Origin: Candidatus Heimdallarchaeum endolithica
GTDB lineage: Archaea; Asgardarchaeota; Heimdallarchaeia; Heimdallarchaeales; Heimdallarchaeaceae
Reading direction: 5' to 3'
NCBI GenBank assembly: GCA_021513715.1
Contig: CP084167.1
Location: 3,083,060-3,147,059 of the forward strand
DNA length: 64,000 bases
Shown: one piece after another, positions 9,271 to 18,884 of the stretch
Numbering within the stretch: the first letter of the stretch is position 1
Layout of the letters: each line of letters opens with the position of its first letter
Notes under the pieces: model-generated
The model's database searches: none
Told to the model about the DNA's origin: nothing
What the model saw: only the letters and a program-made list of their open reading frames with translations
Translations under genes and position numbers: made by a program

Positions 9271-9579
9271 TTATTTTAATAAATCTTCTTCTTCAGGAAG
9301 TCGAACAGTATCAATAATCTGCTCTCCAACTACAACTTCATCTACACTGTGGATAGAACAACCATAGTCACGTAAAGTTTCTTCTATTAATTCATAGTCT
9401 AGATCTTGTCCAACCATAGTTACAATAATCCCTTCAGTACTTCTATCAGTTTCAGTTCGAATGATGTTAACAGAATCTAAACCCTCAAGTTTACCTAGGT
9501 CAAGAGCTAAAACATCTATTCTAGGTTGATGAGGTTTCAAAACATCCAATACTAATCTTCTAATTCTTGGATCCTTCAT
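9271..9579 (-). CDS. DUF211 protein
   Basis: A 102-residue archaeal protein of the DUF211 family, recognised from IRRLVLDVLKPHQP at the N-terminus, LEGLDSVNI in the middle and CSIHSVDEVVVGE near the end. The fold resembles small ferredoxin-like/ACT-like domains; the function is not established. It lies on the same strand as the Vps22-like gene, about 100 bases downstream of that gene's stop, and could share its transcript. Confidence 0.85.
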   Translation of the reverse strand: MKDPRIRRLVLDVLKPHQPRIDVLALDLGKLEGLDSVNIIRTETDRSTEGIIVTMVGQDLDYELIEETLRDYGCSIHSVDEVVVGEQIIDTVRLPEEEDLLK

Positions 9580-9677
9580 TTTCTTTTACCAGTTAAATAT
9601 TTAGTAAAGAACAAGAAAAAATCAAGAATATAAGTATTATTATTAATCGATAAGCAGTTGTTGAACAAGAAAAAAAA

Positions 9678-10448
9678 CTATTTAGAAAGTTTTAGTTTGA
9701 AAATTCCAGGAAAATAATATTGACCTGTTTCTTCATCTTCAATAGCCAATCCAACTTCTACCATCTTAGATAATGTGTCTAGTGCTCTTTCTGAAGACCA
9801 ACCTAAATGGGAAACAAGAATATCTTTAGTTAGAGATTCTAACCCTGTAGCTAACTGAAGAACAGCACGAAAATCAGAAGATGTTTCCAAAGGCTTGAAT
9901 CTGATTAATACTTCATCTTCTCCAAGGTCAACTTCAGGGGGAATGACTTTATCTTTCTGGAGAGAGCGAATAGCTCTGATGATGTGACTAGGACTAACTT
10001 CCCAATTAGGACGAGTTTCTTTAAAGTAATTAATAAAATTACCTAAAGTAATAGCTCCACCAAATTCATCTAATTCCTCATTACCGATTAAAAGTATTTC
10101 TTGTCTGAGTTTCTGTTCAAACCCTTTACTACCAAAAAGAACAGGATTTTTCATTTTTCCTGCAGTACCAATTGAACCACTAAGTCCAGCTTGTTTGCGC
10201 AACTCCATGATTTTATTAACTAAAAGTTTGGAAGATTTTAGGAGTCTCTTTGATTCCTTTTCAACCCTAATAATTCCTTCTTTGAGAATCTCTTTACGCT
10301 TTTGCTTATCTTTTTCTTGGGTGGAAACTAAATCAGTATCAAACGCTTTATACGCTTGTGAAAGAGAAGAACGAAAATCATCATTAGAAATTTCTTCAGT
10401 TTCTTTTTTATCGTCCTTGCTTTCTTTATTCCCTTTTCCTTTTCCCAT
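9678..10448 (-). CDS. ESCRT-II subunit, Vps22/EAP30-like
   Basis: Looks like an Asgard homologue of the ESCRT-II subunit Vps22 (SNF8/EAP30). The first 80 residues are charged and helical. The rest reads as tandem winged helices: a GGAITLGNFINYF segment, then VSPSHIIRAIRSLQK, then VLQLATG, LGWSSERALDTLSKMVEVG and YYFPGIF. These align with human SNF8 segments GGLITLEEL, VSQDDLIRAIKKLK, VVLQLA, LKWETERARQVLEHLLKEG and YWLPALF (compared from memory). ESCRT-II bridges ubiquitin-binding ESCRT-I and ESCRT-III in membrane remodelling. The ATG at 10448 was preferred over an in-frame ATG at 10493 because only the shorter protein begins with the hydrophilic Lys-rich segment. No other ESCRT gene is in the window. 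Vps36 shares the fold and is the alternative. Confidence 0.78.
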   Translation of the reverse strand: MGKGKGNKESKDDKKETEEISNDDFRSSLSQAYKAFDTDLVSTQEKDKQKRKEILKEGIIRVEKESKRLLKSSKLLVNKIMELRKQAGLSGSIGTAGKMKNPVLFGSKGFEQKLRQEILLIGNEELDEFGGAITLGNFINYFKETRPNWEVSPSHIIRAIRSLQKDKVIPPEVDLGEDEVLIRFKPLETSSDFRAVLQLATGLESLTKDILVSHLGWSSERALDTLSKMVEVGLAIEDEETGQYYFPGIFKLKLSK

Positions 10449-10712
10449 TAGTATCATGAGAAAATAAACAGCATTATTTAAAAAACTATTCAATTCAAAA
10501 AACCAGCATTTTTCAGAGGTAAAAAAAACTATTTGACTTGTTCTAGCTACTCTAGTTAATTTCTGTTTAATCCAAACATTAAAAACGTTTGTAGCTAAAG
10601 AAGCTCTAGGTCTAAAGAATATTAAGATTAGGATTTAAAAATATTAAAACAAAAATCAAAAATATATTAATAAATTAGAACAGAAACAAATAAACAATTT
10701 ATAGTGATGCTT

Positions 10713-12071
10713 ATGAAAAATTTACAAATTACTGCTTACGGCGCAACCAACTTCGTAGGAAGAAGTGCTTTTACAATAAGCGATAAAGATAGAACAGTGA
10801 TGTTAGACTGTGGAATAGAACTAGTGCCAAAGAAACTGTCTATAGCACCAAAAGGTGTAGATGCAATAGCTAAAAATGTAGACGCTTTTTTGCTCAGCCA
10901 TGCACATATCGACCATTCAGGATATGTTCCTAAACTAGCTCAGAAAGGGTATAGAGGAAAATTCTATATGACCCATCCAACAAAAGATATAGTTTTTAGA
11001 TTATGGTTAGATCATCTGAAAATAGAGGGAGAAAGACATTGGACAGAAGATGATCTGGATAAAACATTCAATAGAATAGTGACAAAAAAATATCATGAAA
11101 AATTCAAAATAGCAGATGGAATAACTGCAGAATTTATAAATGCTGGACATATTTTAGGTGCAGCGCAAATTTTAATAGATTGGGACGGACAACTGATATT
11201 ATATTCAGGAGATATAAACGACAGACAAACACCTTTCTTTGATGGATTTGAATATCCAGAAGAAGAAGTGGATATTCTAATTACAGAAAGTACAAATGGA
11301 GATAGATATGTCCCAGAGAGAAAAAAGATAGATGTAGGTTTTAGATTACTCTCAAAACAAGTAGCAGAAAGCGGAAATAAGATGCTTCTACCCAGTTTTG
11401 CAGTAGGAAGATCACAAGAACTACTAACAACTTTAGCTTTTGACGATGATATAGACGATGTACCAATATATACTGATGGAATGATAAACATGATGAATAC
11501 ACTAACAGAAGCGTATCTAACAAAAGATTGGGTGTCTGATAGATTTCTGAAAGAATTGAAAAGTAGAAAAATGAATTCACCGTTTGATAAAGAGAATATT
11601 ATTCCAATAAATAGAGCTCAATCTCCACATCAATTCAGAAGACAAATAGCTAAAAGTAAAGAAGGAGCAATTATAGTAACAACTTCAGGAATGCTAGAAG
11701 GAGGACCAATACATACTTACCTGGATTTCTGCGCAGGAAATGAAAACAATACACTAGGTTTCACAGGCTATCAAGTAGAAGGAACAATAGGGAGAGAGTT
11801 ATACGATGGAGCAGAAGAAATAACAATATTTAATGATAGAAGATTTAATCACCCGAAAAAAATAAAGGTAAAATGTAAAATAATGAAATTCCCATATTCA
11901 GGACATAGTTCAGCAGAAGGGCTAGCAAAATACGTGAAAAAAATAAATGCAAAAAAAGTAATTCTAGTTCATGGAGTAGAAAAGAATCAATTGTATCTAA
12001 GAAACTTGATAAAAGAATACTCCCATCCCATAACTCTAGAAGAAAATAAACCAGAAGTATTTAAAATGTGA
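10713..12071 (+). CDS. Beta-CASP metallo-beta-lactamase ribonuclease (aCPSF2-like)
   Basis: An RNA-processing nuclease of the CPSF73/beta-CASP family. Zinc-binding motifs are visible in order: SHAHIDHSGYVP near residue 63, AGHILGAAQ near 145 and YSGDIND near 165, followed by the beta-CASP signatures TSGMLEGGP, FPYSGHSSAEGL and LVHGVEKN. At about 453 residues without N-terminal KH domains it matches the short aCPSF2 type rather than the termination factor aCPSF1. The ATG at 10713 is chosen because AGTGAT lies just before it; GTG 10704 and ATG 10707 are alternatives. It is divergent from the Vps22-like gene across about 260 AT-rich bases that must hold both promoters. Confidence 0.9.
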   Translation: MKNLQITAYGATNFVGRSAFTISDKDRTVMLDCGIELVPKKLSIAPKGVDAIAKNVDAFLLSHAHIDHSGYVPKLAQKGYRGKFYMTHPTKDIVFRLWLDHLKIEGERHWTEDDLDKTFNRIVTKKYHEKFKIADGITAEFINAGHILGAAQILIDWDGQLILYSGDINDRQTPFFDGFEYPEEEVDILITESTNGDRYVPERKKIDVGFRLLSKQVAESGNKMLLPSFAVGRSQELLTTLAFDDDIDDVPIYTDGMINMMNTLTEAYLTKDWVSDRFLKELKSRKMNSPFDKENIIPINRAQSPHQFRRQIAKSKEGAIIVTTSGMLEGGPIHTYLDFCAGNENNTLGFTGYQVEGTIGRELYDGAEEITIFNDRRFNHPKKIKVKCKIMKFPYSGHSSAEGLAKYVKKINAKKVILVHGVEKNQLYLRNLIKEYSHPITLEENKPEVFKM

Positions 12072-12218
12072 ACCTTCTTTTTTATTTTGTAGAGATATAA
12101 TTAGGATTTATTTATCAATTTAGTGAAAAATATCAGAAAAAGAAAAGGAATAGCCAGTTCTATATTATAAACAAAGATAAGAGAAACATTTATTAAAAAA
12201 AAATTAGCATTAATAACC

Positions 12219-15200
12219 ATGTTGTCTGATGCCAAAATTTCTTTTTTACTTATTTTAATAATTTTACCTAGTTTTACTATAATGTATGAAAATGTTAATA
12301 TTCAAACCTCCAACTTGAAAAATGAAGAGAATAATAAAAATAAAATTTATTCGTTAAATAATAGTGATAACAAAAAAATAAGTAGAAATACGAATCAAAA
12401 TAATTATAATAATATAAGGTATAACACAAAAAATAATGATTTTGATAAAATCTATTTTTCTTCTTTACCAGAAAAAGCTAAATGGGTAGAAAGAAATGAA
12501 TCTTTTACTGGTAGAGTTTTATACTCATTATGTGATTTAGATGAAGATAAAATCCCAGAAATTATTACATTTTCTGATGTTAATGGACAAATTCAAGATA
12601 GAAGAGAACCAGGTTACACTAAATTTTTAGAATATAATGAAACTACAGGAACTTTTTCTAATGAACTTTTGAGTATTAGCACTATAGGACCAACTATTTA
12701 CTATCCTGTTGAAGCATATACAGATAACGAAGCATATCTACTAGAAAAAACATTTTCTGATAATTATCCTGATAACATTTTTGTCTGGAAAAAGTGGAAT
12801 GGAACTGGACTTGTAAATGTTTCTTCAGAAACTTACATTAAGAATGATGGATTATATGATTGTGATAGTTATGATTTTGACTTAGATGGAAATGTAGATT
12901 TAGTTTGTAATTGGGGTTATTACACTGGTTTATGGACTAGATTAGAATTAGAAAATGGGCTTTTTTCTTCTACTGATTATTCATTTTATAATGGTGGTAG
13001 ATCTATTTTTGTGAGTGATTTAGATAACGATGGTAATCCAAATGTAGCTGTATTATACGCATCTGGTAAAATAAACATTTATAATTATAACCCAAGTATA
13101 AACGATTTCCAATTTCAACAACAAATATCAGGAATTAGCTCACTAAAAGTTATGTATCCATGGGATTATGACCATAATGGTTATACTGATATTATAGTTG
13201 TTTCCACACCGTCTGAAGCTGTTATTTATTCTTATGAATGGGATAGTACTTCTTCATCTTATATCCAAAAATTGTCATATGCAATTCCTGGAGCAACAGG
13301 TAGTCAATGGACTGGAATTCCTCGATACTGTGATTTGCTAGGAAATGGAGAAATAACAATGGTTTTTGATATTGTTCGTAATTCTCGTTCAGAGATAGGC
13401 TTTATCACTTACGAAAATAATAACTTTGTTTTTAATTCCATCTACAACCATACAGATAGTTCAAAAATTTTTCCTATAACAGCTCAAATTGATGATGATG
13501 CAGAAAGGGAAGTACTGGTAAACTATGAAAAGAATGTAGATGAATATTATACAAAAATATTAGATTTGGAAGCGTTTAATGAGAGTCGGTATTTTGAAAC
13601 ATTTGATACTAATATTTTTGATTCTTCACCAAATTCACTGTACTCTTGGAGTAAAAGTGGCAGTAGTGTGATTGTATCAGATGGGCTGTTAAAAATTTTG
13701 GCTGATGGAACAAATGATGATTATGCAAAAATTAGTTTGTCTAATGAAACCAGATCTATTCAGATTAGAGCAAGAGTAACATTAAATGGCGATAAATATT
13801 CATATCCAGAAATAATAATAAAAAATGACAATGCTGATATAATAGCTAATTTCACTTTTAGTCAAATTGATGGATGGAGATTACCTCAATTAGGTTATTT
13901 AAGAGATTATAGAGGCCCAACAGTAAAAGGTGTTTGGTATGATTTAATGATCAATTTTGGGGATAATTCATTAACATTTTATACAAAAAAACCTTATCAA
14001 GATTATTGGAGATATATTGCCAGATTCAACATTAGTGGTAATTTGAACAATTTATTCTTTTATCAACGTAATAATGCAGAAATAGAAATTGAATCTGTAG
14101 ATATATATTATAGTGGATATGATACTGATTCTGATGGTTTGACTGATAATGATGAGCTTAACATTTATTTTACTGACCCTAATAATAATGACACTGACAG
14201 TGATGGTATGTCTGATGGTTGGGAGGTTGGTAACAGTCTGGATCCTTTAACTGATGATTCTTCATTAGATCCTGATAGTGACGCTTTAACTAACTTGAAT
14301 GAATATCAAGCTGGTACTGACCCTAATGATTCTGATACCGATAATGATGGTTTAGTCGATGGTGATGAGGTTAATACTTATTTTACTGACCCTACTGTTA
14401 GTGACACTGACAGTGATGGTTTAGTCGATGGTTGGGAAGTAGACAACAGTTTGGATCCTTTAACTGATGATTCTTCATTAGACCCTGATAGTGACGCTTT
14501 AACTAACTTGGGTGAATATCAAGCTGGTACTGACCCTAATGATTCTGATACCGATAATGATGGTTTAGTCGATGGTGATGAGGTTAATACTTATTTTACT
14601 GACCCTAATAATAATGACACTGACAGTGATGGTATGTCTGATGGTTGGGAAGTAGACAACAGTCTGGATCCTTTAACTGATGATTCTTCATTAGACCCTG
14701 ATAGTGACGCTTTAACTAACTTGGATGAATATCAAGCTGGTACTGACCCTACTGTTAGTGACACTGACAGTGATGGTATGCTTGATGGTTGGGAGATAGG
14801 TTGTGGTTTAGACCCTCTTGTTGATGATTCTTCATTAGACCCTGATAACGATGGATTAACTAACTTGGATGAATATCAAGCTGGTACTGACCCTAATGAT
14901 TCTGATACCGATAGTGATGGTTTAATTGATGGTGATGAGGTTAATACTTATTCTACTGACCCTAATGATTCTGATACCGATAGTGATGGTTTAATTGATG
15001 GTGATGAGGTTAATACTTATTCTACTGACCCTACTAATAATGACACTGACAGTGATGGTTTAATTGATGGTGATGAGGTTAATACTTATTCTACTAACCC
15101 TGTTGATTCTGACACTGATTCTGATGGACTAACAGATGGTGACGAAGTCAATATTTATAGTACTGACCCTAACAATTCTGACACTGACAGTGATGGTATG

Positions 15201-18200
15201 CTTGATGGTTGGGAAGCGGATAATAGTCTGGATCCTTTAACTGATGATTCTTCATTAGATCCTGATAGTGACGCTTTAACTAACTTGAATGAATATCAAG
15301 CTGGTACTGACCCTAATGATTCTGATACCGATAATGATGGTTTAATTGATGGCGATGAGGTTAATATTTATTCTACTGACCCTACTAATAATGACACTGA
15401 CAGTGATGGTATGCTTGATGGTTGGGAGATAGGTTGTGGTTTAGACCCTCTTGTTGATGATTCTTCATTAGACCCTGATACCGATGGATTAACTAACTTG
15501 GAGGAGTATACTAACTCTACTGACCCTACTAATAATGATACTGACAGTGATGGTTTAGTCGATGGTGATGAGGTTAACATTTATTTTACTGACCCTAATA
15601 ATAATGACACTGACAGTGATGGTATGTCTGATGGTTGGGAAGCGGGTAACAGTCTGGATCCTTTAATTGATGATTCTTCATTAGACCCTGATAGTGACGC
15701 TTTAACTAACTTGGATGAATATCAAGCTGGTACTGACCCTAATGATTCTGATACCGATAATGATGGTTTAGTCGATGGTGATGAGGTTAATACTTATTCT
15801 ACTGACCCTACTAATAATGACACTGACAGTGATGGTATGTCTGATAGTTGGGAAGTAGACAACAGTCTGGATCCTTTAACTGATGATTCTTCATTAGACC
15901 CTGATAGTGACGCTTTAACTAACTTGGATGAATATCAAGCTGGTACTGACCCTAATGATTCTGATACCGATAATGATGGTTTAGTCGATGGTGATGAGGT
16001 TAATACTTATTCTACTGACCCTACTAATAATGACACTGACAGTGATGGTATGCTTGATGGTTGGGAAGCGGGTAACAGTCTGGATCCTTTAATTGATGAT
16101 TCTTCATTAGACCCTGATACCGATGGATTAACTAACTTGGAGGAGTATATTAACTCAATTGATCCCAATAATAATGACACTGACAGTGATGGTTTAATTG
16201 ATGGTGATGAGGTTAATATTTATTCTACTGACCCTACTAATAATGACACTGACAGTGATGGTATGTCTGATAGTTGGGAAGTAGACAACAGTCTGGATCC
16301 TTTAACTGATGATTCTTCATTAGATCCTGATAGTGACGCTTTAACTAACTTGGATGAATATCAAGCTGGTACTGACCCTAATGATTCTGATACCGATAAT
16401 GATGGTTTAGTCGATGGTGATGAGGTTAATACTTATTCTACTGACCCTACTAATAATGACACTGACAGTGATGGTATGCTTGATGGTTGGGAAGCGGATA
16501 ACAGTCTGGATCCTTTAATTGATGATTCTTCATTAGACCCTGATACCGATGGATTAACTAACTTGGAGGAGTATATTAACTCAATTGATCCCAATAATAA
16601 TGACACTGACAGTGATGGTATGCTTGATGGTTGGGAAGTAGACAACAGTCTGGACCCTTTAATTGATGATTCTTCATTAGATCCTGATAGTGACGCTTTA
16701 ACTAACTTGGATGAATATCAAGCTGGTACTGACCCTAATGATTCTGATACCGATAGTGATGGTTTAATTGATGGTGATGAGGTTAATACTTATTCTACTG
16801 ACCCTAATGATTCTGATACCGATAGTGATGGTTTAATTGATGGTGATGAGGTTAATACTTATTCTACTGACCCTACTAATAATGACACTGACAGTGATGG
16901 TTTAATTGATGGTGATGAGGTTAATACTTATTCTACTAACCCTGTTGATTCTGACACTGATTCTGATGGACTAACAGATGGTGACGAAGTCAATATTTAT
17001 AGTACTGACCCTAACAATTCTGACACTGATGATGATGGTATGCCTGATGGTTGGGAAGTAGAGAATAGTTTAGACCCTTTAACTAATGATTCTTCTTTAG
17101 ACTCTGACAATGATGGATTAACTAATATTGAAGAATATTCTAACTCTACCGACCCCAATAATAGTGATACTGATTCTGATGGTTTAACTGATGGCGAAGA
17201 AGTCAATACTTACGGTACTGACCCTTTGGTTTCTGACACTGATTCTGATGGTATACCTGATGGTTGGGAAGTAGACAACGACTTGAATCCTTTGACTAAA
17301 GATAGTTCATATGATAATGATGATGATATGTTGTCAAACTATTATGAGTATGTCTATCACACTGACCCTAATGATCCTGATACTGATGATGATGAATTAG
17401 ATGATTATAAGGAAGTAATGGTTTTTCATACTGATCCTTTGGATTCTGATACAGATAATGACGGTTTAACAGATGGTGAAGAAGTAAACATATATTCAAC
17501 TAATCCCAAGAAATCTGACAGTGACAATGACGGTGTTTCAGATGGTGATGAGGTGAATGTTTACAGAACTGACCCTCTTGATTCTGACACTGATTCTGAT
17601 GGTATCTCTGATGGAGAAGAAATAAAACAAGGTAAGAATCCTAAAACTCCTTTAATCATTGTTTCTTTAATGCTATTATTTGGTAGCCAGCGTAATATAA
17701 TTATTGCAGGGGTAGGAATTACAGTAGTATTTGTAGTAATTTCTTTATTAGTTATAGTTACAATTAAAAAGAGAAAAAGGAAAGAAAGAGAAATAAAGAA
17801 GAAAAGAATAAGCAAAAGAAAAAAAACTCTATTAAACATTTTTAACGATAAGTTAAGTTCAATTGAAAATGATTGGCTATGGATAGAGAAAACTCAAAAA
17901 TTAGGTCAAAATTTATTCAACCCTGAATATTCTGAGAAAATATCAGAATTGTTTGTGAATACAATCAATCTTTTAGTAGACTTTAATTACAGTTTCACAG
18001 AAAATATCAGATATTTAACAAATCCTAATTGGTTAGATTTAAAGAAGCGATTAAATACATTACTTGATAAATTTAGAAATTTCTTACTAAGAGAACTAAA
18101 AGAAATTGATGTTAATGAGAAATTTAACGAAATCAGTGAAGAATTAAAGAAAGTAGCATTAGAAAATATAGAAAACTTATCTGAAGAAAAATTATTGCAA

Positions 18201-18707
18201 CCGTTTAATATTTTACTTAATACATTATCACAAATTGAGAAATCAATAAAAAGAACTGATGATTTTATTAATGAATTCACTTTTTCTAAACTTTCATATT
18301 ACTGGGGAAATTTAACTGATATCATAACTAATTTGAAACTAGATGTTGAAGATAAAAAAGAAGAAATTAGAAAAGATGTTGAAGAAATAAGTAAAGTGCT
18401 TAAGGATAAAAAGATGAACGTTGAGAGGATAGAGACGCTTAATAAAGTGGTTTCAGTTTATAAACAGATTTCACTAACCAAACTGGCTTATATGCTCAAA
18501 TTTTCTTCTTCCTCTGCGTTAATTTACTGGTTATCAAAGCAAAATTTAGATGTTTCTTATATAGTCGTTGATGATGAAATAATTTTTGATAAACAAGAAG
18601 AAAAGGAAGAAGAATTAGACTATGATAGTGAAGTGGCAAAAGCAATAGATTCTCTGTTAAAGCAATATGATGAATGGTCAAAAGGTGATGAAGGAAAAAA
18701 GATTTAA
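12219..18707 (+). CDS. Giant integrin-like surface protein with calcium-repeat stalk and cytosolic tail
   Basis: A 2162-residue membrane protein. Residues 1-23 form a signal peptide, followed by an Asn-rich linker. About residues 100-400 hold FG-GAP/VCBS-type blades with calcium loops (DLDEDKIPEI, DFDLDGNVDLV, DLDNDGNPNV, DYDHNGYTDI), as in integrin-alpha propellers. About 455-630 looks like a lectin or LamG-type sandwich. About 634-1803 is a long array of Asp-rich repeats of the form DTDSDGLxDGDEVNxYxTDP, alternating with units containing [15 protein letters not shown] and [12 protein letters not shown], related to thrombospondin type-3/EF-hand-like calcium repeats. A hydrophobic segment at about 1810-1849 crosses the membrane. 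The last 313 residues are cytosolic, Lys/Glu-rich and helical, ending in a winged-helix-like unit (about 2067-2124) and an acidic tail. It is probably an adhesin or receptor; the ligand is unknown. Confidence 0.85.
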   Translation: MLSDAKISFLLILIILPSFTIMYENVNIQTSNLKNEENNKNKIYSLNNSDNKKISRNTNQNNYNNIRYNTKNNDFDKIYFSSLPEKAKWVERNESFTGRVLYSLCDLDEDKIPEIITFSDVNGQIQDRREPGYTKFLEYNETTGTFSNELLSISTIGPTIYYPVEAYTDNEAYLLEKTFSDNYPDNIFVWKKWNGTGLVNVSSETYIKNDGLYDCDSYDFDLDGNVDLVCNWGYYTGLWTRLELENGLFSSTDYSFYNGGRSIFVSDLDNDGNPNVAVLYASGKINIYNYNPSINDFQFQQQISGISSLKVMYPWDYDHNGYTDIIVVSTPSEAVIYSYEWDSTSSSYIQKLSYAIPGATGSQWTGIPRYCDLLGNGEITMVFDIVRNSRSEIGFITYENNNFVFNSIYNHTDSSKIFPITAQIDDDAEREVLVNYEKNVDEYYTKILDLEAFNESRYFETFDTNIFDSSPNSLYSWSKSGSSVIVSDGLLKILADGTNDDYAKISLSNETRSIQIRARVTLNGDKYSYPEIIIKNDNADIIANFTFSQIDGWRLPQLGYLRDYRGPTVKGVWYDLMINFGDNSLTFYTKKPYQDYWRYIARFNISGNLNNLFFYQRNNAEIEIESVDIYYSGYDTDSDGLTDNDELNIYFTDPNNNDTDSDGMSDGWEVGNSLDPLTDDSSLDPDSDALTNLNEYQAGTDPNDSDTDNDGLVDGDEVNTYFTDPTVSDTDSDGLVDGWEVDNSLDPLTDDSSLDPDSDALTNLGEYQAGTDPNDSDTDNDGLVDGDEVNTYFTDPNNNDTDSDGMSDGWEVDNSLDPLTDDSSLDPDSDALTNLDEYQAGTDPTVSDTDSDGMLDGWEIGCGLDPLVDDSSLDPDNDGLTNLDEYQAGTDPNDSDTDSDGLIDGDEVNTYSTDPNDSDTDSDGLIDGDEVNTYSTDPTNNDTDSDGLIDGDEVNTYSTNPVDSDTDSDGLTDGDEVNIYSTDPNNSDTDSDGMLDGWEADNSLDPLTDDSSLDPDSDALTNLNEYQAGTDPNDSDTDNDGLIDGDEVNIYSTDPTNNDTDSDGMLDGWEIGCGLDPLVDDSSLDPDTDGLTNLEEYTNSTDPTNNDTDSDGLVDGDEVNIYFTDPNNNDTDSDGMSDGWEAGNSLDPLIDDSSLDPDSDALTNLDEYQAGTDPNDSDTDNDGLVDGDEVNTYSTDPTNNDTDSDGMSDSWEVDNSLDPLTDDSSLDPDSDALTNLDEYQAGTDPNDSDTDNDGLVDGDEVNTYSTDPTNNDTDSDGMLDGWEAGNSLDPLIDDSSLDPDTDGLTNLEEYINSIDPNNNDTDSDGLIDGDEVNIYSTDPTNNDTDSDGMSDSWEVDNSLDPLTDDSSLDPDSDALTNLDEYQAGTDPNDSDTDNDGLVDGDEVNTYSTDPTNNDTDSDGMLDGWEADNSLDPLIDDSSLDPDTDGLTNLEEYINSIDPNNNDTDSDGMLDGWEVDNSLDPLIDDSSLDPDSDALTNLDEYQAGTDPNDSDTDSDGLIDGDEVNTYSTDPNDSDTDSDGLIDGDEVNTYSTDPTNNDTDSDGLIDGDEVNTYSTNPVDSDTDSDGLTDGDEVNIYSTDPNNSDTDDDGMPDGWEVENSLDPLTNDSSLDSDNDGLTNIEEYSNSTDPNNSDTDSDGLTDGEEVNTYGTDPLVSDTDSDGIPDGWEVDNDLNPLTKDSSYDNDDDMLSNYYEYVYHTDPNDPDTDDDELDDYKEVMVFHTDPLDSDTDNDGLTDGEEVNIYSTNPKKSDSDNDGVSDGDEVNVYRTDPLDSDTDSDGISDGEEIKQGKNPKTPLIIVSLMLLFGSQRNIIIAGVGITVVFVVISLLVIVTIKKRKRKEREIKKKRISKRKKTLLNIFNDKLSSIENDWLWIEKTQKLGQNLFNPEYSEKISELFVNTINLLVDFNYSFTENIRYLTNPNWLDLKKRLNTLLDKFRNFLLRELKEIDVNEKFNEISEELKKVALENIENLSEEKLLQPFNILLNTLSQIEKSIKRTDDFINEFTFSKLSYYWGNLTDIITNLKLDVEDKKEEIRKDVEEISKVLKDKKMNVERIETLNKVVSVYKQISLTKLAYMLKFSSSSALIYWLSKQNLDVSYIVVDDEIIFDKQEEKEEELDYDSEVAKAIDSLLKQYDEWSKGDEGKKI
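14856..15187 (+). repeat. Long direct repeat, copy 1 (partner 16698-17029)
   Basis: This stretch of about 330 bases appears identical to 16698-17029, 1842 bases (614 codons) downstream, by reading both copies. It encodes four consecutive DGDEVN-type units and keeps the frame. Confidence 0.8.
16698..17029 (+). repeat. Long direct repeat, copy 2 (partner 14856-15187)
   Basis: Second copy of the repeat of about 330 bases. Near-identity over this length, including silent positions, indicates a recent duplication or gene conversion. Confidence 0.8.
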
Positions 18708-18884
18708 TTTTTCTATAATTGAAGGTTAAATGTTTTTTAATCTTTTAGCACTAAGTTTATGTAAACAATAGTTGAATATTATGGCTGTTTTGTTGAAGAT
18801 AATACAAGATTATACAATTTTAGTTTCTAGTTTTCTTCTCTCTTTCGATAATTTTACATACTCTCTTGATTTTCGTTATTTAAC

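Larger units (their letters stand above)
14113..17640 (+). repeat. In-frame DNA repeat array encoding the calcium-repeat stalk
   Basis: About 3.5 kb of coding repeats. Units of roughly 70 or 140 bases alternate and keep near-identical codons, so the similarity is at the DNA level and not only the protein level. Long identical copies are nested inside it (listed separately). The 3' end (after about 17230) is more diverged, suggesting that expansion was concentrated in the central part. Confidence 0.9.

Noticed and set aside
10713-12071. Assignment of the beta-CASP protein as the termination factor aCPSF1
   Set aside because: The N-terminal KH domains of aCPSF1 are absent and the protein is about 180 residues too short.
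15368-17206. Minus-strand open frames inside the calcium-repeat arrays (for example 15368-15580, 16433-16645, 16997-17206)
   Set aside because: They are antisense readings of the repeats, all giving the same Ser-rich pattern, and no start signals are present.
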